Source: Verrucomicrobiota bacterium | Lineage (GTDB): Bacteria; Verrucomicrobiota; Verrucomicrobiae; Limisphaerales; UBA11358 | Direction of reading: 5' to 3' | NCBI GenBank assembly: GCA_014860005.1 | Contig: JACZKP010000069.1 | Location: 1-64,000 of the forward strand | Length of the DNA: 64,000 bases | Notes under the pieces: model-generated | What the model was told of the DNA's origin: nothing | The model's database searches: none | What the model saw: only the letters and a program-made list of their open reading frames with translations | Shown: piece by piece, positions 16,517 to 25,751 of the stretch | How positions within the stretch are numbered: position 1 is the first letter of the stretch | Layout of the letters: each line of letters starts with the position of its first letter | Made by a program: the position numbers and the translations under genes

Positions 16517-19500
16517 TTACGGCGTCACGGCCCGATAGAACTTCTTCGGCTGTCCGCTAATCGGATTGGTTATCGTGATTGAACCCTCGACTGGAATTGT
16601 CGAGGTGGTCATCGAACTCCAATTGATGAGGTTTGTTGACACTTGAACGACGTAATTGCTCCCGACCAATCCGCGCAAGTCAAACTGGAACGCCCCGCTG
16701 AGAACGCGAGGATTTGAAAAGACCGGCGCAGACCCGGCCACGAAACTGAAATCGCCTATCACGAATTCCGACGCATCAGTTCCACCGCTGTTCAGTTTCA
16801 TCACCAATTGCCCGGCCTGGCCTGCGTAGTCGCTCACGGACATCGTTGCCGTCTGAAAATTTGTCCCGGTGAAACTGTCCGCACGAAAACTCATCAGCAA
16901 GTTGTCGTTGAATTTTGCTGTCAGCCAATCTCCCGGCCCAGCATTCGGGCAAAGGAACTTGAATGTCAGATACTGCGCGTCTGCCGGAATAACGAGATCA
17001 ATCGCAGCCGATACTTCGCTGATGCCGTCACCACCTGCTGGCTCTGGCCCTCCCGCTCCCGCCGGAGTCGGCCCGCCTGATTTGGCAATCAAAGGGCTGC
17101 CACTGGCGGGCTTGTTCAGGATAATGGCGTTCTGGAGTTGATTGCCAATCCAGTAAAGCCCCGTTTCAACCAGCCCACTGACATTCTCCAGTCCATACCA
17201 AACCAGTTCGGGCGCGTCATTGAAAACGCCAAGCAATCCTTGGTAAAGCGGGGCTGGCGGTGGAGTCCACCATTGCGGTTGTGGGCGCGAGTCGAAATTT
17301 GGCAAGAGACAGGAATAGTAGAAGCCCTGCGACGTTGCCGCGTTTGCGATGGTGTTGTGGTAGAAATCATGCACGCCGCTGTGATTTGCGTTGAGCGCAA
17401 GGCCGCCGCTTGGCGCGGAAGCGCTGATGATACCGCCCGCTGCCGCTGGTGGTGCGGTGCTTGTGCCATAATAGTTGTCCACCCATTTGACCCGGTCAGC
17501 CGGTAAGTATCGGTGAAACAACCAAGGGTCAACCGAAGGCGCGGCAAGTGGAGCGTCGAGGATTGTAAACTGTTCCACGTTCCACGTCTGCAAATCGTAA
17601 ACTGCGTATGCGTTGACAAGCGAACCAAGGCTGTGCCCGATGAACTGGATTTTCTTGTCGTATGATGGTCCGAGAATAGTCGGCGACTTCAACTGCCGGG
17701 CCAAGGCTGAACCATGATTTCGGGTGTAGGTGATTGCGTTGAGCAGATTCAGCGTGAAGGCTTCTTGCCAGTAATAGCGGATAATGTTCACCCGCTGACC
17801 AGAACCATTTGCTGGGAGTCCAGCAGCTGCGCATCGGTCAACGACTGCTTGAGACATGGCGGTGACCCACGCCGGAACGCCCGGCGATTCTCCGGGCTGC
17901 CAGCCATGCGCAATGACGACGGTTGGCAGGCTCGGGTCAATTGTCCCGTAAATTGTGCATTGTCCCGGAAGCGGTTGAGTCGTTGGCGGCGTCAACGGGG
18001 AAACCGTCAGCAGCGCGCTTGAACTCGTAACCGTTCCCGCTGCGTTGGCAACGGCAACCGCGTAGCTCCCGCTTTGCAGCGTGGAAACATTCCGCAAAAC
18101 CAACTGCGACGATGTTTCGCCATAGATCGGCCTGCCCTCGCGCTTCCACTGATAGCTGAAAGGGCCAGTTCCGCTCACTGTCACGCTGAAACTCACGGTG
18201 TCACCTTGCGTGGCATTTCGGTTTTGGGGATGCCCCAGAATCACCGGCAGTGTTGCGCCACTTCCGGTGACGGTTACGCGCGATGCCGAAACGCCACCGT
18301 CGTTCGTGATGTCGCTTTGCCCGGCCCGGTTGTCGGCGTCAGCGAAAATTCCCACGTAATACAGTCCCTGCGGCGTTGTGGACGGTATCGTGACCGTGCC
18401 TGAATAGTCGTAATAGTTGCCGGCGGGAATCGCGGGAATCGCAACGTCCAGTGGAGACAGGGGCGGATCGGCAAGCGTCAGATTCGTGTCCAGCGACAAC
18501 CGCAAGCGAGCGAGCGTGGCGACGCAGTTTGCCGTGCCTTGGTTTCGGATTCGGAAGTTGACCGTAAAGGAGTTGCCCGAAGGAACGGATGAGGGGCTGA
18601 AAGTGACGTTCTCGACGATCAAATCAGGCTGGTTCAAGGGCAACGACTGGACGGTCATGTTATTTCCATAACTTGTGCCCTGAGAATTCTGCGCAACGAG
18701 GCGGTAGTGGTAGAGCGTGTTGGGTGCAAGTCCACCAATCGTGTAACCGACGTTTTGAACCGTGGAGATTCCAGCGCCGAACGCACCGGCCAATGTGGAC
18801 TGGCCGAAGCTCGTCGTTGTTCCGTATTGGAAATACCAAGTCGTATTTAATCCATTCGGATTTACCGTGCCGTTCAGTCGTGCGGACGTGGTGCTTTGTT
18901 GTGTGGGTGCGGTGGTCTGAACGGCTGGCCCAGTAGCTGACGCTGGTGTTTGGAAATACAAATGCGGCGAAACGCTGCTTTCGCTTCCACCACTGTTGAA
19001 CGAGGTCATGTTCCACCGGTATTTCACACCATTCTGCAAATTACCGCTGGGTTGATGCGACGTGCCCGTCAGGTTCACATTGGAATAGATGATGTTTGCA
19101 GCACCGTATGGCTCTTTGCTGACATACAGGCCGTAGCGCGTTGCGCCAGCGCCACCTGACCATGTGAAAGTCGGGGTGAGATTGGCGATGGTGTGACCAA
19201 CATCACCTTCTGTTCCTGGCGTCTCAGGCACGGGGGGAAGCAGCGGTGAGGTGACGGTGAAGGAGGCGGAAACCGCGAAGTCATTGCCGGTGTTGCTTTG
19301 ACTGAGAAGACTCGTGTTATCCGCAATCACCCAAACATAATACGTGCCCGCCGACAATTGGGGCACTGTAACAGTCGTGTTCTGGTTGATGGTCGCGCCA
19401 GCCGCAATAGTCCCTGTTGCCACCGCGCTGCCTACGTTGGCGGCTGGCCCACCCGAATTTGAAGCGGAACTTGAAATACGGACCTGGCTAAACGACGAAC

Positions 19501-20266
19501 CTGCCGACGATGAACCGTTGTTGCGGATTTGCCAACTGACCGACAATGAAGCGCCCGGTGCCACGCTGCTGGAGCCACGCGTCACGTTCAAGGGCTGCAC
19601 GTCCACCGTTCCGCTGACAGTAAAAGACGCCGAAACCGCGAAGTCGTTGTTGTAGTCGGTTTGCGTAAGCAAGCTCGTGTTGTCGGCGACTACCCAGACG
19701 TAATATGTGCCCGGGGCCAGCGACGGCACGGTCACAGTCCTGTTCTGGTTGATGGTCGCACCGGCCCCGATTGTTCCGGTTGAAACCGCGCTGCCTACGT
19801 TGTTGGCCGGCCCACCCGAAGTAGAACTGGAACTGGAGATGCGCACTTGACTCTGGGAGGAAGCCGCTGCCGCTGAACCGTTGTTCCGGATTTGCCAACT
19901 GACCGAGAGCGAATCTCCCGGCGCCACACTGCTGGGACTGCGCGTGACGTTTAACGGTTGCACGTCCACCGTGCCCGAGCTAACTAGGTTCAATCCAATA
20001 CTGGCAACCCAACCATCCACGCCCGAATCAAAATTTACATTCCACCAAGTATAGGAAGTTCCGTTCAAAGTCGCTGTTTGAGGCCCTGCGGTAATTGTGC
20101 CGAGAGCGCCCAAGGGTTGTGTGCCAAGTGAAGTTCCGGCTGGTGTTGATCGCACGTTCACGGTCCCATTTGCCTGGACCCGGCTTCCGATACTTAATTG
20201 CGCTTCCGTGGAGAGCAGCGAGAACAAGAGCAAAACCACTGCAAGAAGCCCCTTCGATTTGTTCAT
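16517..20266 (-). CDS. Large secreted lipase-like protein with SH3, CARDB, Fn3-like and Ig domains
   Basis: A 1249-residue exported protein. The ATG at 20266 starts a clear signal peptide (MNKSKGLLAVVLLLFSLLST, cleavage near EA-Q). Order of parts: bacterial SH3-like domain (about 25-90, NVRSTPAGT), two nearly identical CARDB repeats (starting at GTVDVQPLNVTR), two Fn3-like segments, a third CARDB, an Ig-like domain (PVILGHPQNRNATQGDTVSF), and then an alpha/beta hydrolase. In the hydrolase, VVIAHGWQPGE precedes the nucleophile elbow GHSLGS, TILDAP supplies a likely Asp and SGVHDFYH a likely His. The protein ends in a beta domain with VQVSTNLINWSS and FYRAVTP, a tail common in Verrucomicrobiota. 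It probably acts on extracellular lipid or ester substrates. A possible longer start at 20476 lacks a signal peptide. Confidence 0.85.
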   Translation of the reverse strand: MNKSKGLLAVVLLLFSLLSTEAQLSIGSRVQANGTVNVRSTPAGTSLGTQPLGALGTITAGPQTATLNGTSYTWWNVNFDSGVDGWVASIGLNLVSSGTVDVQPLNVTRSPSSVAPGDSLSVSWQIRNNGSAAAASSQSQVRISSSSSTSGGPANNVGSAVSTGTIGAGATINQNRTVTVPSLAPGTYYVWVVADNTSLLTQTDYNNDFAVSASFTVSGTVDVQPLNVTRGSSSVAPGASLSVSWQIRNNGSSSAGSSFSQVRISSSASNSGGPAANVGSAVATGTIAAGATINQNTTVTVPQLSAGTYYVWVIADNTSLLSQSNTGNDFAVSASFTVTSPLLPPVPETPGTEGDVGHTIANLTPTFTWSGGAGATRYGLYVSKEPYGAANIIYSNVNLTGTSHQPSGNLQNGVKYRWNMTSFNSGGSESSVSPHLYFQTPASATGPAVQTTAPTQQSTTSARLNGTVNPNGLNTTWYFQYGTTTSFGQSTLAGAFGAGISTVQNVGYTIGGLAPNTLYHYRLVAQNSQGTSYGNNMTVQSLPLNQPDLIVENVTFSPSSVPSGNSFTVNFRIRNQGTANCVATLARLRLSLDTNLTLADPPLSPLDVAIPAIPAGNYYDYSGTVTIPSTTPQGLYYVGIFADADNRAGQSDITNDGGVSASRVTVTGSGATLPVILGHPQNRNATQGDTVSFSVTVSGTGPFSYQWKREGRPIYGETSSQLVLRNVSTLQSGSYAVAVANAAGTVTSSSALLTVSPLTPPTTQPLPGQCTIYGTIDPSLPTVVIAHGWQPGESPGVPAWVTAMSQAVVDRCAAAGLPANGSGQRVNIIRYYWQEAFTLNLLNAITYTRNHGSALARQLKSPTILGPSYDKKIQFIGHSLGSLVNAYAVYDLQTWNVEQFTILDAPLAAPSVDPWLFHRYLPADRVKWVDNYYGTSTAPPAAAGGIISASAPSGGLALNANHSGVHDFYHNTIANAATSQGFYYSCLLPNFDSRPQPQWWTPPPAPLYQGLLGVFNDAPELVWYGLENVSGLVETGLYWIGNQLQNAIILNKPASGSPLIAKSGGPTPAGAGGPEPAGGDGISEVSAAIDLVIPADAQYLTFKFLCPNAGPGDWLTAKFNDNLLMSFRADSFTGTNFQTATMSVSDYAGQAGQLVMKLNSGGTDASEFVIGDFSFVAGSAPVFSNPRVLSGAFQFDLRGLVGSNYVVQVSTNLINWSSMTTSTIPVEGSITITNPISGQPKKFYRAVTP

Positions 20267-20688
20267 AACATTTCTTCCAGTGCGGAAGCCGTGTTCTAAA
20301 AAATAGAGGCGTGACCTACTCACGCCCCGACACGGGCACTGGTATGCCCTCACTGGAACGCTTTCGGGCACGCCCAGCGTGGGCGTGCCTCGAACCGTGT
20401 CCAGTGACCGCGCACTTTGAGTGCAACGGATTTTCAAAATTACCAGTTTTGTGTCGGACAGCAGCCGAAGCCGCAAATCTGTGATTGTTTGGGTTACATA
20501 GGTTTTTTTCGAACAGTGAAGATTGAACGCCTCTCGCCCCGCCTCGGCAAGAGCGAATTTGGAGTTTTTTTACGGAGCGGCGGGAAGCCAGATTTTGCTT
20601 CAATCCAAGGCAGCGCGATTCCGCAAGTCCATCAGCGACGCGCCCGGCCTGTTGCCGCAACTGGGGATCGGTTGCGTTCTGTCAAGCC
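20267..20688. other. Intergenic region with palindromic repeats
   Basis: This 422-base stretch lies between two minus-strand genes. Bases about 20330-20400 hold nested inverted units (CGCCCAGCGTGGGCG and CACGGGCACTGG/CCAGTGACCG-like arms). I see no gene that can be supported in the rest. The promoter of the secreted lipase-like gene should lie here. Confidence 0.5.
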
Positions 20689-22719
20689 TCACTCGCGGCG
20701 ACGCGCTCCGCGTTTGATGCCGTCCAGCCAGCGCAGATAATTCTGAAAAAATGGCCGGCAGGGTGGCAGACGCTCCACGAGTTGACGCGCCAAACCCCGA
20801 TGGCGCCGTACTCCGGCGAGAAAAGCCTGTCGCTCGTAACGGTCCATGCGCGTACGGTCCGCGTGAACCCAGATGAGTTGCACCGCGAGCTGCGTCTCCC
20901 GCAGCAACGACTCCAGGCTCAACGGGGCTTTGCCTGACTTTCGGACAGCCGACTCGATGGCGAGCGACGCGCGCTCAATGAGCAGGGGGATCCTTGAGAT
21001 GGGATGCCAACTGAATTGCGACGGACTGAGGTCCACGATCCAGAGCCGGCCCTTCCGGCTTTTGACCCGGACATAATAATGCAGATACGGCGTCCACCGG
21101 ATTTCACAGCGATAACCCAGACTCTTGAACACACGCGCGCCGGCCACACTGACCAGGTCGCAAACCCGCGGGTATTCCGGCCACGCCTTGCGCTTTTCCT
21201 GGATCAGCCGCTGAGTGATGTCCGCCACCTGCCGCAGTCGGCGGCCAACCTGCTTTTCCGGAATCGGCCCCAGCACATCCAGCGGGCGTTGTTCGATCAA
21301 TTCCATCACTTCCTTGGTGAAGACGGAGGGCACAGACGTGATGTCCGCAGCCGACAGATTGGCGCGGCAGTTTTTTGGATGCAAATAGAGCGTGCGCAAC
21401 TCGTCGTCGCGGGCCGCCGCCTCGGGCGAAATGACCAGGGACGGCAAGCGGAACTCCGGCGGCGGCTCCTTGGGCTTCATGATTTCCGTCAGCGTGCTCC
21501 ACGAGAAGTGCGATGCGCCCAGGCCCTGGCCGTTGAGCGGATCGTAGTATTCCCAGTAACCCTCCTTTTCGACGAGTTTGTGGCTCTTCTCCATGATCTT
21601 GGCGGCGATGTCGAAGTAGCCGTAGTGCATCAATCCCCGGCTCAACAGCCAGTGCATGTTGATCCAGATCGAACCGCGCCAGTAGCGGTCGCTGTCAAAA
21701 TCCACCGTCTCGAACGACGTGCTCGGCACGCCGACGTGGTAATAAAACTCCCGCCGGTCCATGAGATGTTCGATCAACGTCTCGGCCATGACGGGGGTGG
21801 CTGCGTCGCCGTAAAGCGTGATCAAACCGCCGATGGTGCGCACTGGAATCTGGCGCTTGGCGCACCGGTCGAACGAGTAAAAGAACCCATCGCGCGCGTT
21901 CCAGCACTGTCGCCGTAGCGCGCGGCGCGTCTGCTTTGCCCACGCGGAGAAACGTTGCTGGTCCGCGCGCTTGTTCAGCACCCAGGCGATGGTGGCGAGG
22001 TCTTCATTTGCCCTGGCCCAGATGGAATTGAACAGCACGTCGTCTATCAGGCAGGGCGAGCGGCGAACCATCTCGCGTTGATTCCAGCCCGCTTCGCGGA
22101 ACAGCCGGATCAATCCCCAATAAAACAGGTAGTAATCATCGGTGGGGCGTTGTTCAGGGGGCACGCGCTTGGTGTCCGCGCGCGGCGGCGGCTCGAAACC
22201 AGGCGGCAGATGATGCTTCAGGAAATGGTCTTTCACGCCGTCGAAGCTGGGGCTGTTGTCCATGCCGCTTTCCCACGGATGAATGATGGCGATCAGCCCG
22301 GCGTTGTCCGCGTCCCGTACGCTCTTGAGCCATTCATGAAATCGAACGATGCGCGGATAGGCCCGCTTCAGGAAAGTCCGATCACCGGTCTTTTGAAACA
22401 CGATCTTTGCCGCCGGCGCCACGAGCGGCGGTTGCGTGATGCCTGAATGTTCCCCGCCGGTGCCCCAGTCGGATTCATTCGGGCGATAGCGGCTCGAATC
22501 CACAAACGGATTGAACCGGACGTGCGGGATCATGCCGTCGCGCAACTGGGCGTCAAAGAGGGCGTTCAGTTCGCGCGCCGCGAGTTCCGGACGCAGGTCC
22601 GCGAGAACGATGGCGTGAAAACAGGCGTCCCAAAGCCACAGATGCGGATACTGACCCGCGGATGGGGCAATAAACGCCGGCGTGCTGTTGAAATCGAGCA
22701 AATCCAATGGAGAACGCAT
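20689..22719 (-). CDS. MGH1/GH63-like glycoside hydrolase with C-terminal putative Cys-His-Asp domain
   Basis: A 676-residue, apparently cytosolic protein. Residues about 1-420 form an (alpha/alpha)6 hydrolase of the GH63/MGH1 type: LWLWDACFHAIVLADLRPEL, LRDGMIPHVRFNPF, HPWESGMDNSPSFD, and WRGSIWINMHWLLSRGL. Bacterial members hydrolyse mannosylglycerate or glucosylglycerate, which fits the mpgS/mpgP operon about 5 kb away. Residues about 430-676 are extra. C520 (RVCDLVSVAG), H547 (LHYYVRV) and D563 (WIVDLSPSQF) have the order and spacing of a transglutaminase-like triad. The fusion is unusual and its role unknown. The start ATG at 22719 places the hydrolase fold close to the N-terminus. Confidence 0.78.
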   Translation of the reverse strand: MRSPLDLLDFNSTPAFIAPSAGQYPHLWLWDACFHAIVLADLRPELAARELNALFDAQLRDGMIPHVRFNPFVDSSRYRPNESDWGTGGEHSGITQPPLVAPAAKIVFQKTGDRTFLKRAYPRIVRFHEWLKSVRDADNAGLIAIIHPWESGMDNSPSFDGVKDHFLKHHLPPGFEPPPRADTKRVPPEQRPTDDYYLFYWGLIRLFREAGWNQREMVRRSPCLIDDVLFNSIWARANEDLATIAWVLNKRADQQRFSAWAKQTRRALRRQCWNARDGFFYSFDRCAKRQIPVRTIGGLITLYGDAATPVMAETLIEHLMDRREFYYHVGVPSTSFETVDFDSDRYWRGSIWINMHWLLSRGLMHYGYFDIAAKIMEKSHKLVEKEGYWEYYDPLNGQGLGASHFSWSTLTEIMKPKEPPPEFRLPSLVISPEAAARDDELRTLYLHPKNCRANLSAADITSVPSVFTKEVMELIEQRPLDVLGPIPEKQVGRRLRQVADITQRLIQEKRKAWPEYPRVCDLVSVAGARVFKSLGYRCEIRWTPYLHYYVRVKSRKGRLWIVDLSPSQFSWHPISRIPLLIERASLAIESAVRKSGKAPLSLESLLRETQLAVQLIWVHADRTRMDRYERQAFLAGVRRHRGLARQLVERLPPCRPFFQNYLRWLDGIKRGARRRE

Positions 22720-22810
22720 GGGGGTAAGTTTGCATCCGATGACCGGATGGCAAGCGAGAAAATCCAGGAGGCTTGAATCCTTGATCCCGCGCCCGGGCCA
22801 CCGAAAGAAC

Positions 22811-23224
22811 TCAAGGACTCATCGAATCCAGATAACTCTGCAACAAAATCGCCGCGGCGGTCTTGTCCACCTTCTCCTTGCGCTGGGCGCGGCGCACGTT
22901 GCCTTGGATCAGGAATTTCTGCGCCTGCACCGTCGTCAGCCGTTCATCGAGCGTTTTGATCGGTATCGTGAGAGCGTCTTTCAACACGGCCACGAACTCC
23001 TGCACCTTCAGTGCCGCTGGGCCGTAAGTGCCATCCATATTTCGCGGCATCCCGACAATGATCAGGTCAACTTCCTTCTCCCGCACGATTTCCTTGAGCC
23101 GCGCCAGGCAATCCGCGAACGGCTCGGCAAGAATGTATTCGAGCGGCGTGGCAATGATCTTCAGCTCATCGCTTACCGCGACGCCGATGCGTTTGGTTCC
23201 GTGATCGAGGGCGAGTATTCTCAT
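22811..23224 (-). CDS. ruvX: Holliday junction resolvase-like YqgF/RuvX
   Basis: A 137-residue RNase H-fold protein (MRILALDHGTKRIGVAVSDE at the N-terminus, LIIVGMPRNMDGTYGP, LDERLTTVQAQ, KVDKTAAAILLQSYLD). The acidic residues D7, E/D of LDERLTT and D near the C-terminus match the YqgF active site. The E. coli homologue is implicated in 16S rRNA 5' processing. The ATG at 23224 overlaps the stop of the upstream PIN toxin by four bases and gives the family start; an in-frame ATG at 23242 would add six residues. The overlap with a toxin gene is unusual for this essential family. Confidence 0.93.
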   Translation of the reverse strand: MRILALDHGTKRIGVAVSDELKIIATPLEYILAEPFADCLARLKEIVREKEVDLIIVGMPRNMDGTYGPAALKVQEFVAVLKDALTIPIKTLDERLTTVQAQKFLIQGNVRRAQRKEKVDKTAAAILLQSYLDSMSP

Positions 23225-23709
23225 GTTTTCTTGCGTGCGCAATCTCGCGCCAATGCGGCAGCCAGCAACTCATCCGAGACGAAGAAGTTCGTGGTTTGCA
23301 GTTTGGCCAGAGCCGCAGGAAGTTGGATCAACTCTTTCTCCGCCGCTCGTTCCAGCACCCCGACCGTGCCTATCGTCGTCAAACCCAGCCGCCGCGCCTC
23401 TGCCCGTCCATCCCGGTCGTCCATCAAAACACTGGCACCATTGATCTGCACAGCGAGTTGCAGGGCTTCGGCTTCGCCACGATGCAATCCCGGCATTCGC
23501 TGCGGTTGCGAAACGCTCTCGATTTGAAGCCAAACCCTGGGCGTCGCCATCCACGACCTTACCTTGCGCGGGGTGTTAATCTGAATCAACTCATCTCGCA
23601 CCGCGGTTGGAATGAGAACACGGTCGAACAAACTCACGAGGACATCCGCGGCATCAATGAGGATGAGGTAATGCAGCGGTCCAGCATCGGCGACTACGAC
23701 GAATTTCAT
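23221..23709 (-). CDS. PIN-domain toxin (DUF3368 type)
   Basis: A 162-residue PIN-like ribonuclease candidate. Acidic residues sit at the expected places: D8 in VVVADAGPLHYL, E in RGEAEALQLAV, and the MDDRDGRAEARRLGL block. The DUF3368 look (AVRDELIQ, GLTTIGTVGVL) matches toxins encoded next to UPF0175 antitoxins. The antitoxin gene ends one base upstream of its ATG (23710/23709), and its own stop overlaps ruvX. The expected activity is Mg2+-dependent cleavage of RNA, neutralised by the partner. Confidence 0.85.
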   Translation of the reverse strand: MKFVVVADAGPLHYLILIDAADVLVSLFDRVLIPTAVRDELIQINTPRKVRSWMATPRVWLQIESVSQPQRMPGLHRGEAEALQLAVQINGASVLMDDRDGRAEARRLGLTTIGTVGVLERAAEKELIQLPAALAKLQTTNFFVSDELLAAALARDCARKKT

Positions 23710-23976
23710 TTACTTGCCGAGGCGGCGGAGCGCCGCGAGATCCGAACCGTATTCCTCGGCTTCACCGGGCCGAAACGCCTTTGCACGCTTCAAAAAGGCG
23801 TCTGTCTGCCACCGGTCCAGGCCGAGAATCTCGCCCGCTTGGGCGTGGGCAAGTCTGCCGGCACGGTAGGCTTGTGCCACTAATCCTTCAAGTGCTTGAC
23901 GCGAGAGAGCGTCAGGATCACTTCCCAGCGCATCCACAAGGGCGTCCGGCAAAAGAATTTCAATCGTCGCTGCCAT
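23710..23976 (-). CDS. UPF0175 antitoxin
   Basis: An 88-residue protein of the UPF0175 type: MAATIEILLPDALVDALG followed by an LSRQALEGLVAQAYRAGRL helix-turn-helix-like region and HAQAGEILGLDRWQTDAFL. These pair with DUF3368 PIN proteins, as here, where the two frames abut. It probably binds the toxin and the operon promoter. The pair lies between hemL and ruvX on the same strand. Confidence 0.85.
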   Translation of the reverse strand: MAATIEILLPDALVDALGSDPDALSRQALEGLVAQAYRAGRLAHAQAGEILGLDRWQTDAFLKRAKAFRPGEAEEYGSDLAALRRLGK

Positions 23977-24104
23977 TTCGATTACCGGTTGAACCTGCCA
24001 TCAAGCACGCACCGAAACAAGCGTGCAGTTCGTTGACAGAACCCGGCATGAACCGTTCAACCGCTCAACAGCCTTCATCACTTCTGACAAGCGGAGGTTG
24101 GTGG

Positions 24105-25532
24105 TCAAAGAGTTTTCAGCGCGCCGGCCGCGACCCTCACGGTCTTCTCGATGTCCGCCTCACTATGCGCGGTCGAGAGGAAGCCCGCTTCGAACGGCGA
24201 GGGAGCGAGGTAAACCCCGGAATCCAACATGCCGTGGAAGAACTTCTTGAACCGTTCGCGGTCCGACTTCATCGCATCCGCAAGATTCCAGACCGGTTCG
24301 CTGGTGAAGTAGCCGCAGAACATCGAGCCGCAGCGGTTGAACGTCACCGGCACGCCGGCGGACTTGGCGGCGTCCTTCATGCCGGCTTCCAGTTGCGCGC
24401 CGAGTTGTTCAAGAAGTTTGTATTTTGAATCGCCCTCACCCTGACCCTCTCCCCCGGGAGAGGGAACAGCCTTCGTGCAATTGCCCACAGTCGTAAGTGC
24501 ATGAGCATGTCCTCCGACTGACGACGATTCTCCCTCTCCCCTCGGATGGGAGAGGGCCGGGGTGAGGGCTTGGCCGCACAACTCCTCAAGGTTCGCAATC
24601 CCCGCCGCCATCGCCAGGGGATTGCCGCTCAACGTGCCGGCCTGATACACCGGGCCGAGCGGTGCGAGATAATCCATGATGTCCGCGCGCCCGCCGAACG
24701 CGCCCACCGGCAATCCGCCACCGATGATTTTTCCCAGACACGTCAAATCCGGTTTGATGCCGAAACGTTCCTGCGCCCCGCCCGGAGCGAGCCGGAAACC
24801 GGTCATCACTTCGTCAAAGATCAGCAACGCGCCGTTTTCCTCCGTGATCTGGCGCAAAAACTCCAGCCAACCCGGCCTGGGCAAAAACAATCCCGCGTTG
24901 CCCGCCACCGGCTCGACGATGATGCACGCGATTTCATTACGATTGGCGGCAAAGGCGGATTTCAGTGGCTCGGTTTCATTGTAAGGCAGGACCAGGGTGT
25001 GCTTCGCAAAATCCGCGGGCACGCCGGCGCTGTCAGGATTGCCGAACGTAAGCGCGCCGCTGCCGGCTTTGACGAGCAGCGAATCCGCGTGGCCGTGATA
25101 GCAGCCGTCGAACTTGATGATCTTGTCGCGCTTGGTGAACCCGCGCGCCAGGCGGATGGCGCTCATGCAGGCTTCCGTGCCGGAGTTGGTCATGCGAACC
25201 TTTTGCACGCTGGGCACGAGCGAGCATATCAGTCTCGCCATCGTGACTTCCGCCGGGTTCGGGATGCCAAAACTCGTGCCATGGTCCGCAGCCGCTTTGA
25301 CGGCAGCGATGATCTTGGGATGCGCGTGCCCGAGAATGGCTGGTCCCCACGTGCCGACGTAATCAATCAACTCGTTGCCGTCCACGTCCCACACGCGGCA
25401 GCCGCTGGCGCGGTTTACGAAAAACGGTTTGCCACCCACCGCGCGGAAGGCGCGCACGGGCGAATTCACGCCGCCGGGAATGTAATTGAGAGCTTCGGCA
25501 AAGAGAGCGTCGGATTGGGAACGCGAAATCAT
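24105..25532 (-). CDS. hemL: Glutamate-1-semialdehyde 2,1-aminomutase with in-frame repeat insertion
   Basis: A PLP enzyme that makes 5-aminolevulinate from glutamate-1-semialdehyde in tetrapyrrole synthesis. Signatures include [35 protein letters not shown] text, [16 protein letters not shown], and the PLP lysine region [16 protein letters not shown] with [12 protein letters not shown]. Length is 475, about 50 longer than usual; the excess is residues about 320-369 ([19 protein letters not shown]...), encoded by a palindromic repeat at 24432-24569. The repeat keeps the frame and sits between two conserved helices, so the enzyme may still work with a surface loop. Confidence 0.95.
   Translation of the reverse strand: MISRSQSDALFAEALNYIPGGVNSPVRAFRAVGGKPFFVNRASGCRVWDVDGNELIDYVGTWGPAILGHAHPKIIAAVKAAADHGTSFGIPNPAEVTMARLICSLVPSVQKVRMTNSGTEACMSAIRLARGFTKRDKIIKFDGCYHGHADSLLVKAGSGALTFGNPDSAGVPADFAKHTLVLPYNETEPLKSAFAANRNEIACIIVEPVAGNAGLFLPRPGWLEFLRQITEENGALLIFDEVMTGFRLAPGGAQERFGIKPDLTCLGKIIGGGLPVGAFGGRADIMDYLAPLGPVYQAGTLSGNPLAMAAGIANLEELCGQALTPALSHPRGEGESSSVGGHAHALTTVGNCTKAVPSPGGEGQGEGDSKYKLLEQLGAQLEAGMKDAAKSAGVPVTFNRCGSMFCGYFTSEPVWNLADAMKSDRERFKKFFHGMLDSGVYLAPSPFEAGFLSTAHSEADIEKTVRVAAGALKTL
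24432..24569. repeat. Palindromic repeat translated inside hemL
   Basis: Arms of 22 bases (24432-24453 GCCCTCACCCTGACCCTCTC.. and 24548-24569) are reverse complements with two mismatches, and a second inner pair (CCCCCGGGAGAGGG and CCCTCTCCC) gives nested hairpins. The CCCTCTCCC core is shared with the repeat in glgB (36068-36144). The element is about 138 bases and adds about 50 codons including flanks without a stop or shift. Confidence 0.85.
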
Positions 25533-25620
25533 TTGCGGAGGATAACGACATGCCCTGAATCGTTAAACCGTTAAATCAGAGCTTCGGAATCCAAACCTCG
25601 GATGAACCTGATGGCCGTAG

Positions 25621-25720
25621 AAGGAAAGGGCTGGAAGCCCGACAGATAATAGCCCAGGGCAACGCCCTGGGTTGGCAATCCAAAAGATTTCCAAGCCCTG
25701 AAAGGGCGACAGAAACTTTC
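25621..25720. repeat. Intergenic hairpin repeat
   Basis: A run of short inverted units between hemL and the helicase: GGGCTGGAAGCCC, GCCCAGGGCAACGCCCTGGG and CCCTGAAAGGG. This is a dispersed-repeat style array rather than a coding sequence; the central unit could also act as a transcription barrier between the divergent genes. Confidence 0.55.
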
Positions 25721-25751
25721 CCAATCGCAGCGGGATTGGTAGTTTCACGTC

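Noticed and set aside
20417..20740. Plus-strand frame of 107 codons near the GH63-like gene
   Set aside because: Composition is not protein-like and it overlaps the end of a well-supported minus-strand gene.
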